NCBI RefSeq assembly: GCF_001540865.1
Contig: NC_033630.1
Location: 839,147-903,146, forward strand
Origin: Ananas comosus
Lineage: Eukaryota; Streptophyta; Magnoliopsida; Poales; Bromeliaceae
Direction of reading: 5' to 3'
Length of the DNA: 64,000 bases
Made by a program: the position numbers and the translations under genes. Within the stretch, counting starts at the first letter, position 1. Each line of letters opens with the position of its first letter. Below the pieces are notes generated by a model that was not told the DNA's origin, did no database searches, and was given only the letters and a program-made list of their open reading frames with translations. Below are positions 54,601-64,000 of the stretch, in pieces.

Positions 54601-56909
54601 TTTGTTCGGATTAAATTTAACTTTTTTAAGCTTATTTTTAATTAAAATATAAATTTAAGTATAAAGATTATATTTATAAATTTAAATTTTGATTTGAACT
54701 TAAATGAAAAATTAAAATTCAATCAAGTATTTCGAATCTAATTTATAAATTTGAATTTGAATTTAAATTTAATTTAAAATGTAAAGTTTTGCTCAAATTT
54801 TATTTAAAATTTAAATTAAAATTTATGGATTCAAATTGAAATTTAAATTATAATTTAAGTTTCAATTTGAATAAATCGAAATTTAGTTTTATATTTTGAA
54901 TTATTCGTTCAATTTCAAATTTTAATTTTCTTTAAAAAAATATTTAAAATTTTGATGTAAATTTTTAATATTTAATTTTCAATTTAAATTTAAACTAATA
55001 TATTATAACATAAAATTGGCATATTAATTTGATTACGTTTCTGATATCTATCTGAACTTCACCGACAATAAGAATAGATCATTCCGATTACGATTCAGGT
55101 GGCGAAACAAACAGAATGGGGTAATGGATCATTCCGATTCCGTTTCCAACTTATTCTCATTCCGATTCCGGTATCGATTCTGATTTCGAACCAAACATAC
55201 CTTTCAAGAACTGTTATAAATATTGGATAGAACTGTTATAAATATTGGAATATATCTTAAAACCTAGTTTTCTTGTTTTAATAATTTCTCTCTAATTTTA
55301 CAATTATATAACAGTTCCATAATGGAAAATGTAATGAAAGGTGGTTTACTGCTAATGGTTTAAATATTGAGGGGGTTAAATATAGGGTTTTAATTTCTTC
55401 GGAAGTAAAGTGCAAGTCACAATAAACTACTGATAAACAAATCTGCTAAATCAGCTTCCTTTTTTTTTATAACATCCTTTGCAAAATTGCTTCTCAAAAA
55501 TCCTAGTTCCTATTGTTTAGCACAGGTTACTGATGCACGCATGAAAACTCTGAGCGTATGTTCAGAGATAAAGGCCATCACTCAACTAGTTCAGAATCTG
55601 GTGAGCTTATGTAATTAAGTTACACAAAACTTTTTAACTTTTTTTTTCCAACTTGGTGATGTGATTTGTTCTTCGTGTTAAATGCACTTCCTCTTTCTGC
55701 AGGATGATAAGCTTAATGTGATGGAAGAGAAACAGGTAGACCTTCCACTCATACTAATTTCCATGGTTTTACATGTTTTCTTCATTTGTCTCACTTGTTG
55801 ATGTCAAATACATAGCTCTTCCATGTGTAAAATCTTCCTGTAGATAGCTGATGACTCTTCCATGTGTAAAATCTTCCTGTTGATGTCAAATACATAGCTT
55901 GCCTGTTTTCATGTAGTTTGCAGTAGCATATTCCTTTCCTTTTACCTTACTAATCACTAATATATAACTATATTGGATGATTCTAATTGTCACCCTGGGC
56001 ATAACTTCTTGTCTTTCTGAATGTTTATTAGTCGCTGATATTTGTGATTACAGAATTGTTCCTTGGCTGGTGTGATGTATCTGTTACAGTTTGTTGGGAG
56101 AAATGGTGGAAAAAAGCCTGATTTTCTGCAGGTATGACTTATGTGTCAATGTAGTGCTGAGATTTTTTTTCAATTTTTAATTCCATATGCACCAATGTTC
56201 AATATTGATACATTCAAGAGACTCATTTTATGGAAGATTGTTTGCTTGAAAGCTCATATGATTTCTTTTACTGGACCTTTATCTGAAGTTAAATCTCGCG
56301 CGAAATGTACTTGGTGGATTAGATCATTCATTATTGAGTTTTAGTTGTGTTGTCTTAGAATTTATTTTTTCTTTTATCATCCTAGTCTTTATTGATTTTT
56401 TCTTTTTAGCTGCTTTTTGGCTAGAAGCTGAGTTGAAGTGCGCAAGCCTAAAAGCCTACCCAATTTAAATGGGTTTAGCCTTAGTTGCTGTACGGCATTT
56501 ATATAAACTGCCCTGTTTAATATCTTCTTCGTCATGTAATACAGGATGTCTCCAAAGTTTTTGGTAAGAGGCACATTGGTTTTGAAGACTCTGGAAGTTT
56601 GAAGGTTACTTCTTCCTTTATTCCATAACTGTCAACTTAGCCAGAATTCTTTTCTTTTTAGCTGCTGCACTATCTTTTGCATTGGCGGATGTATTGCCTA
56701 CCATGTAAATTAATGTATTAGTTAATATCTACTGCTTTCAATTTTTAGTTTGACACAGCTATAGATTAAAGTTGGTCGGCTTACTGAATCATTTCCTTTT
56801 TCCTCCTTTGCAGGGTCTGCTGCACCTAGTGGATTCAGAAGAATTGGGGAATGTTACAAGGCCAGAATCAGGAAATGTTGCAACTCCGGCGCCGATCCCA
56901 TCTTGCTAA
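51436..56909 (+). CDS. DUF1664 family protein (about 305 aa)
   Basis: Thirteen exons join in frame: 51436-51490, 51602-51663, 51845-51925, 52449-52484, 52858-52939, 53076-53143, 53427-53528, 53976-54065, 55526-55600, 55703-55735, 56054-56131, 56545-56604, 56814-56909 (TAA). The N-terminus MAMQVVIGLSRAIFLVGAG then TGSILVRDG, the membrane segment TFILPAATLGGLGYGYMWWK (about residue 122) and MYVTKQNMANTISSMTKNLE are DUF1664 signatures. After them comes a long coiled coil (KRHLTERINRLDDKLEEQKQ) and the region AGVMYLLQFVG. Function is unknown; a membrane-anchored coiled-coil protein, possibly mitochondrial, is inferred. Intron 8 holds an 800-bp MITE and intron 7 an N (53759). The first two exons are also present upstream at 50153. 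Confidence 0.92.
54406..55202. mobile_element. Inverted-repeat element T5 in intron 8 of the DUF1664 gene
   Basis: GGGCATGTTTGGTTCG on the left pairs with CGAACCAAACATACC on the right. Internal words such as CTTTTTTCAATCTAG and GAATCTGGACGGAATGAA match the element at 47022-47979, which differs by carrying a SINE. No ORF. A TTT on both sides could be a 3-bp target duplication. Confidence 0.75.
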
Positions 56910-57687
56910 ATGATATTGATTCGGCACGTTTCGTTTATTCAGGTTTTGAACCAATCCTCTTGCCTGATGGGATAATTTTTTGGTTCACCAATCATAGAAC
57001 TTGACATGGTACAAAAAAAACAACTAGCGTAGAGTTTGATCTTCTAACTTTGTGTCTACTTTTAATTGACGCTGCTAGGTAGCCGTTCATACCTCTTTCT
57101 TCTTTTAATAGGTATGCATTCATGAAGTGTATATAGGCATGTAGGCTCGGATTGTCAAAGCAGAGCAATTTGTTAGGTGGCTACTTAGCTAGGTAGTTGA
57201 TTTTCTTCACGCTAGTTATTTTCTAAAATTTGTCTGGGAACAATCTGGAATTTATGAATTTTAATCCTCTGTTTTTGGTTGTTCCTCTTAACACAGATTT
57301 GTGAATTTTAATCCTCTGGTTTTAGATGTTCCTCTTAGCACATCGCATCCCGTCTAAAGTAATAGTACTTTTTTTCTTTGCTTTTTTTCTTTTTTCTTGT
57401 TTTTCAGAATTCGAGTGAAAAGTACTATGATTTTCCTCATTCACTTATATTCTTCTTGCTCTCTCTCTCTCTCCCCATCTCGTCTTTGACGGAATCCAAA
57501 ACTCGAATTCAAATTGAAGAATATACTACTTGGAAGGAAGAAAATCCAAAATTAACGGCCTTTTTTTAGTCAAACTGAAAGACAGATTTACAATATAAAG
57601 AATTAGATTAAACTCAGAGATTTACCGTGTTTCTGTGATAACTTATTACTAATTTCCTAATATTAGTGAATCTGCCATATGCAATGC
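56910..57687. other. 3' flanks of the convergent DUF1664 and AP2 genes
   Basis: 778 bp without a gene. The phrase GTGAATTTTAATCCTCTG is repeated near 57255 and 57301. A (CT)n stretch is at 57459-57472. The ORF at 57378-57569 has no recognisable domain. Confidence 0.5.
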
Positions 57688-59862
57688 TCACAAACAGCTC
57701 CAAAGGGATTGTTCAATGCGAGCTGCAGTCTCTTGCAGCTCGAAATATTGCCCATTGTCGCCGTCAGAATAGCAATGCTGTGGCTCATCACCATCTTCAA
57801 TATAGAAGATTGCATTGCACTCATCACGCAACTGCTCCCTCTCATCCTTTCGCTCCGCAACTTCAATCCCTTCGCTATTAACTGTATTCAAATTCTTCTC
57901 CACTAGCTCTCTAAACATTGAGGACCTCAAAAGCAAATTTAGGGCTGTTGAAGAAGATCTACTGCAAGAAGCACTTCTTAAAGGCTGATGTGCCACAAAC
58001 TGCTGGTTATATTCTAAGGTCATCTCGTCGGTCACAAAGGAGGGTTGCAGAAGTCGAGGTTCGTCGATGAGGCTTTGGTCTTGAGATGTGAAACCGTAGT
58101 TGGTTGCTCCTGGTTTAAGCCATTTGATATATGTGCTTAAGTCGAAGTTTGTCACCGCGTTAATCCCTCGGTACTCTATCGCCGCAATGTCGTAGGCTCG
58201 AGCAGCTTCTTCTTGAGTGCCTATAATCAAATTTTAAGTAAAACAACTCAATAAATTGATTGTATTGCGAAATTATTTGCCGAAGCTGGTATATAGCTAG
58301 GTATATGTGACATACTGTACGTGCCGAGGTAGAGGTACTTGTTCCCAAATACTCTCCCAATTCTTGCTTCCCATCTTCCATTGTGATGGTGCCTGAAGTT
58401 TTCAAATAGTCATTACTCATTAGTACAGCTATTTCGTTGACGAGAAACTTGCGAAGAAGAAAATATATATCAAAATGGAGATCCTAAGAGTACTTCAAGC
58501 ACCTCGCAACTCCTCGATATTTCGAGACACCTCTGGAGAAACCATTACTCTTCCTGTCAATAAAACAAGTTGTTTAATTATAATGGTGAAGATAAAGATA
58601 TCGTATATATATAATTATATGCATGTAAATAACGTAGTTTAAGCCAATACCTTCTTAATGAGGCTAGATACTCTTCTTTCGTTACAGTTTGCATTATTTT
58701 TATTTCCTCCTCGTAGTCGGAGACCTGATAATATATAAACAATTATAGAAGATCAAATAAAAAGCAAACAACTACTTCGCACGCTTCTACTCTACGAGTT
58801 TAAACTACAGGTCAAATCAAGAACTTATACTGATTAAATTTAAAAATCCAAGATCAGCACAAGCAGTTTGATTCTAAATATTGCTCGTACCGGAAAGTTT
58901 GTGTAAGTGGTAACTCCCCAGTATTTTATTGCTGCGAGATCATAAGCTCTTGCTGCAGCTTCTTCTTCGTTGTAGGCACCGAGATAAACTGTTTTCGTGA
59001 AATGGATACATGAGAATTTCAACGTAATTAATTATACTGGAATATCATGCACCATGCAAAGAAAAATTTTAAAAAAAATGCGTTCATTTATTCAGACATA
59101 GCTCAATATATATATGAAGTATATATACAAACATAAGCGAGAGAGTTGATCAAATCTTATACCTTGTTTTCCTTTCTTCCTTTGTGTTGCATTCCAAGAT
59201 GACTTGTCCCATAGATGTGCTTCATAGCGGCCCGTCCATCGATGCCTACATTGCGATAACGATCGACTCTGTTCGTTAGCGCGAATACGTAATTTGAAAC
59301 AAAACTATGGTTAATCACGTTTGGAAAATAGTGTTGTTACGTGCATGTTGTCGACAAATTATCCATCTGTTTTGCATTTTTGACACTATAAAAGATACGC
59401 AGAGAAGAAGACATTAACACATTCGATCACGTAGCAATATTAGTATATATATATATAACTTCCCGTATTCTACGTTGTTATATACGAAACTTATCTTGTC
59501 ATACGATCCAGAATATTATACGTCTATACCATAAACATGCATAGTTTATACGTACAAAAAATATTTTTGCATGTTTCTTTCTTTAACTACATGTTATGTG
59601 ATGTGTAAATACTCTACCTGCTAACTCCGCGAAACTGCGAGCTCCGTTTCATTGCACCACTGTTAGTGCTAGTAGACTGAGTACCAACGATCTCCTTACT
59701 GTTATTATTAGCACTCTGGTTTATCGTGGATAAAATAGCAGGCTCCCTTCTCCTCCTCTTCGCGCACTTCGTAGGGTGATTGGGACTGTCCATCGCTCTC
59801 GTCGGTTGCCCGATAAGGCGTCTTCCGATGCCGTTGAGCTCATTCTTCACCAAAATATCCAT
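57688..59862 (-). CDS. Double-AP2 transcription factor of the At2g41710/WRI1 group
   Basis: Seven exons join in frame: 59862-59618, 59245-59163, 58988-58891, 58724-58651, 58553-58503, 58392-58316, 58220-57688 (TGA), about 386 aa. A basic stretch AKRRRRE near residue 35 may be a nuclear signal. The first AP2 domain runs from [20 protein letters not shown] to [13 protein letters not shown], the linker has [12 protein letters not shown], and the second AP2 domain runs from [20 protein letters not shown] to [13 protein letters not shown]. The ending [10 protein letters not shown] and the C-terminal [18 protein letters not shown] single out the At2g41710-like branch next to WRI1 and ADAP. It should bind AW-box-like DNA in the nucleus; target pathways (fatty acid synthesis for WRI1) are not proven for this branch. 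Both domains look intact. Confidence 0.94.
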
Positions 59863-61178
59863 TAATTTGTACGTGCTTACCCTTCTCTTTAACTTTAGTT
59901 CCTCTTAATTAAGCTCGCAAATTAAGGTGGTGTAAATGATGTGCAGTATATAAGAGAATGAATAATATGGTTACAATATTTTTGCTGTGTTACAAGTATG
60001 TATATATATTGGTTGTTACAGTTTGCATTCTTTGTTTCTACGTGCATGAATAAGGACAATATCAGACGATGATTTCGGGGTCACAAATTAATTAAGGATT
60101 AGGCTTTTGTCTTAAGTGTGTTATGTGCCAACACAAGCCACCTATAATTCTCTTTGTTTGGACTCTATCGCTTTCTCGCTTTCTGTTTTTTTTTTTTAAT
60201 TTAAATGTAAAAATTTGGGTTAAATTAATTATAATATATATATAACCCATTTTGTATTTTAGATCGTGTCTTAATTATCTTTTTGTATAAAAACTGCACA
60301 GACTCGACTCTATTTCAAAATAGCCCTAGAAATTTGAAATTAGCATTGAATTTAAGTTACTAGAATGGTTTAATATCACATCTACCTGAGTTGCAGCTGA
60401 ATAAAGGAGATCGATATTCCTCGTCGTAATTTATTAAAACTACTAAACAAGAATATTTGGATATAGTTTGCTAATTCTTTAATTAATCATCCTTCGCCGA
60501 CATAAACTGCAATTTTTTTAAGTAATAAACTGAATTAAAACTTAAAAAATTCCTCATTAATCAACAACTTGCACCAATAATGAATCCCTTTGACAGGCTG
60601 GAGCTAAGTTGACACATTAAATTAATTATCACAAAATTAACTGGATTGATGTGCCTCCCCGGCCCTAGTCTCCATTAAATCATATAATAATATTTTTAAC
60701 CTTATTGTAAAACATTACGTTTTATTAGCTAGCCAAATTTACATTAAAAAATTCCATTGCATATAGGAACAAGTTCATTAACTTCTCCCTCAAGGGCAAA
60801 AACAAAAGTGGAATGAGGTGAGAATGTGTTGGGGATTTGTCTCATAGGGTGGAGACGGCATACAAGAATAAGATCGAGCCAAAAAAAACATCCTTGGGCA
60901 ATTCGCTTTGATCCTTTTCTTCTTTTTTTTTTTTATTTTTTGTTAATTTTTTTTTTTTTACTAATTTTAGTTGTCAACATATATATGTAGCATTAACTCC
61001 CAATGAATCCAAATAGGGAACTATATATCTCACGTAAATTAGTATTAACTATCACTAATACAAATTAATTATCATATACAACCACTGTCTAAGTTTAATC
61101 ACCCTTTTGTGCATACGTAAATTTAAATACATGTTGTATTCATTCAATATATTTACAATAGACAAATATGTTACAAAA
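59863..61178. other. Intergenic DNA between the AP2 gene and the third kinase
   Basis: 1.3 kb, AT-rich, with T-runs at 60189-60199 and 60925-60960. It should contain the AP2 promoter and the kinase 3' UTR. No ORF or element ends recognised. Confidence 0.5.
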
Positions 61179-64000
61179 TTAAGAAAGTAGTTGCACTTGG
61201 GCCACGGGAAATGCTTCTTTTATTGCAAGAATTGCACGGGCAACATCCTCCATCGTCGGTCGATCCTTCGGCGATTCCACTGAGCATGATAGGCCGATTT
61301 CGACAAGCGGAATGATGCATCTTTCAAACACAAATGTGTTTGTATGATTCTCCATTCCAAAATTGAGGCCATGCTCTCCTGCATCTTTAAACAACTCATG
61401 GTCCAAAATGTCTTCCACTCTCTCTGGAAATGCCATGCTAACAAATTTGTGCAGGCTCAAGCCATCTTTAAACATTTCATTTGTGGGTCTCTTTCCTGTT
61501 AGCATCTCTAGTAGGAGTACTCCGTAGCTGTAAACATCTCCCTCTTTAGAGACTTTGGCGCCCATTCCATACTCTGCATTAATTTTCACATGAAGAAAAC
61601 AAAATCTCAGTGCATTTGTGCATATGTACTTCTCAAAAAAGTGCACATGTACTCAATGTAATTAAGGAGCTTCTAATTAAATTTTTGCCTCTTATACCTA
61701 GCTACTTTGTTCAATCAAAATAGCAAAATAAAAGAAAGAGATAAAAAAAAAAGAAGAGGCTAATGTGCAACTTCTCATTCTGAATGTGCCACATTTTGTT
61801 GAAAAAATACTTAATACTTTTTTTAAATGATACAATAATTATACTCAGAAACATGTTTTAGATATCCGGTTGGTCATTTGAAAAATTTTAATCAGTCTCA
61901 ACCCAGTAAATACAATTATTGTATCATTGTTGAAATAAAATAATATATTTTTTATTTTCAGAGTCATTTATAAAATTTATGTTAGCTGTATATGAAAAAA
62001 AGTAAAGTGCATTTTAGCTGAGGGGAAAAGAAAAAAATAAAAAAGAATAGCAGGTAATAAGTCAAAAGTCAAAACTTTCTCAGAGCCAGAAAAAAGATTC
62101 AGCTCAACGGGTTCGAGCCAAAGGCAGCGTCACTCTTTTGTGATTAAATTGATTCACTATTTCATGAATGATTTTGGTGTCGAGCCCGACCCTCCCTTGC
62201 ACAGGTAACATAGAATTTGATAGTTGGCATTCGAGATCCCATATTCAAAACCTAATTGCTTCATATTTTTAGCTAAGCTTATTATTATTATTTTTTTTTT
62301 AAAAAAAGAACAAAACGATTACCTGATGCTACCTTTGTCTCGACAAAAATTATTGCATGATATCACTTTTATGCAGTGGCTTTCTGTTGTGCTCTGCTTT
62401 ACTATATTATGACTACAAGGTGTTTGTTGTTTGGCCTCAGTGAAGCATGAACATGTTTTTGAGTCTCCTATAACGATTTGATTTGCATATATACCATGCA
62501 AGAAATATATGTGAAAGTTGTTTGCTATAATAATATGTGCATCTTGATCACTACTGCATTTGCCCATTGTTTCACAACTAAATTGTTTAAGAGATAAAGC
62601 TATTGAATAGTGATATTTGAACTACATGGATGAACTTATTTCTTCACTAAATGGTGGATGAGATGGGGAGTCTTGAACCCTCAACCTTTTGCTCTGACAC
62701 CACGTGAAACAAATGAGTTCGTTCCATTTGAGCAATTTGTATGCCATATCGATTAAACTACATGAAGTTAAAAATAGATTCTGATGTGGAGAGATGCCAA
62801 ATCTTGCAAGTATACTAGCACATTAACAAACAGTGATATTTCATTTCCTTGAAGTGATTTTTCTCTTCTTTTTTAGCTTACCACAATATGACTTGTTTGT
62901 TGCATAATCCACTACCTGCCTATGTAACTCATGCATGGTTAAGAACTCATTGTAAGAAAGTAAAGTATGCTAGATCTTTACCTGGTGCGATGTATCCGAT
63001 AGACCCTTTCAGCCCAATCAAGCTTGTCGAATTCCTAGATGTTGTAGATTCAGCTGCTGGGAGGAACCTCGCTAACCCAAAATCAGTCACGCGAGCAATC
63101 ATTTCATCGTCCAGGAGAACATTGCTTGGTTTTAGATCACAATGAACAATTGGAGACGCACAGTGGTGATGTAGGTAACTAAGAGCAGAAGCTACATCCA
63201 CTGCTATGCTTAACCTCTGGATCAGATTTAACCTCCTTGTCTGATTATTCCTGCTAACTGTTGGATGCAGCCAGTTTTCCAGATTTCCATTAGGCATATA
63301 TTCAAAAATCAGGGCTTTGAATTCATTACCCGAGGGGTCCATCGTCGAGCATGAAGTAATGACATGTATGAGATTCCTGTGCCGAATATTTCTCAATGCC
63401 TCGCATTCATCTGTAAAGCTCTTAGGGGCTCCGTGTTGATGAAGGTTGAAAACTTTGACGGCAATATTGTACGGTCCAACATCCAGTATTCCTTTGTAGA
63501 CCGACCCGAAAGTTCCAAAACCAAGCAAATTGGCTTGAGAGAACCCTTCAGTTGCTCTAAAGATATCGGTGTAAGTTACTTTCTTGTACTTGTCCGCCAA
63601 GTAATGTTCTGATTGACTTGCTTTGCCTGCCTTTCTAGATCGGTGAAGAAAGATGAATAAACATAACAAGAAAATTGTCACGACACTTGCAACCAGGATT
63701 ACCACTTTTAGAACCCGAGAGCTTAGTAGTCTGCTGTTAGTGGGCCTAGTAGAACAAGGTGGTAGTTGCAATTTCGGATCACCTCCACATAACTTGCTAT
63801 TCCCAAGGACAGATATTTCACTTAAGTTGCTAAAGATACCGCCTTTTGGAACTTCGCCCTCAAGGTCATTGAAGGACAAGTTAAGATAACACAGAGAACC
63901 AAAGGATTTTAGGAACTCTGGGATCGGCCCGGATAAGTTATTCCGTGAAAGATCCAGCTCCTTAATACCTTTGAGATTTTGGAAGGATTGAGGAATGTTT
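61179..64000 (-). CDS. XA21-type LRR receptor-like kinase (copy 3), 5' part beyond the window
   Basis: Minus-strand exon 1 runs from the window edge (64000) to 62982 and exon 2 is 61573-61179 (stop), phase 1. The visible part starts in the last LRRs (IPQSFQNLKGIKELDLSRNN, YLNLSFNDLEGEVPKGGIF), then LCGGDP, and a membrane segment (VVILVASVVTIFLLCLFIF). The kinase has [45 protein letters not shown] and DVYSYGVLLLEMLTGKRPT. It is non-RD like copies 1 and 2 and shares their intron site, but the intron is 1.4 kb and holds a SINE. The tail ends FPVAQVQLLS. Function as an immune-type receptor is inferred. The signal peptide and most LRRs are outside the window. Confidence 0.93.
62199..62345 (+). mobile_element. 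Diverged SINE in the intron of kinase copy 3
   Basis: GAATTTGATAGTTGGCATTC, GAGATCCCATATTCAAAACC, TTTTTAGCTAAGCTTATTAT and GATTACCTGATGCTACCTTT follow the SINE order with many changes (the B-box GTTCGAATCC is ATTCAAAACC). The A-tail is nearly lost. Confidence 0.5.

Noticed and set aside
57666..57906. Plus-strand frames of 71-75 codons
   Set aside because: Antisense to the last exon of the AP2 gene.

Overview
This is nuclear DNA of a flowering plant. Genes have many short introns with GT..AG borders, promoters carry TATA boxes and TGGGCC/GGCCCA motifs, and the space between genes is AT-rich and packed with SINEs, MITEs, hAT-type elements and microsatellites. The strong GC contrast between exons (the CHX, pectate lyase and small membrane-protein genes are very GC-rich) and the XA21-type receptor kinases suggest a monocot. 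A bromeliad such as pineapple is my guess and is not proven here. Three single N bases (48270, 50373, 53759) show that this is a draft assembly.

Layout: 1-1042 (+) last two exons of a diverged RAD6-like E2; 2194-5318 (-) LRR receptor pseudokinase of the At3g03770 type; 5806-6322 solo LTR; 7419-9365 (-) conserved plant protein of unknown function, head to head with 9878-10471 (+), a small membrane protein; 12691-15406 (-) small GTPase LIP1, with one GC-AG intron; 16497-17610 a hAT-like element inside a SINE; 18051-20803 (+) CHX cation/H+ antiporter; 21388-24710 (-) FLO7/DUF1338 enzyme; 27711-29404 (+) pectate lyase; 30646-34084 (+) XA21-type receptor kinase; 35652-36755 a hAT-like element directly upstream of 36846-37635 (+), a secreted cysteine-rich defensin-like peptide; 37984-41904 a nest of small repeats; 42629-46043 (+) second XA21-type kinase; 46644-46960 (-) candidate 36-residue two-exon gene; 47022-49082 a run of MITEs; 49033-51654 a 1.3-kb tandem duplication across an N that doubles the first exons of the DUF1664 gene (51436-56909, +); 57688-59862 (-) double-AP2 transcription factor; 61179-64000 (-) third XA21-type kinase, cut by the window edge.

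The three XA21-type kinases are all non-RD and share a phase-1 intron after the activation-loop GY(V/I)AP motif, so they form a dispersed paralogue cluster of likely immune receptors. A defensin-like gene lies between the first two. The other genes are ordinary housekeeping, transport, cell-wall and regulatory genes with no obvious common pathway. The most unusual content is in the repeats: a MITE family whose two arms each fold on themselves and change together, a tRNA-like SINE family with clear target-site duplications, and two hAT-like elements with perfect 8-bp duplications.
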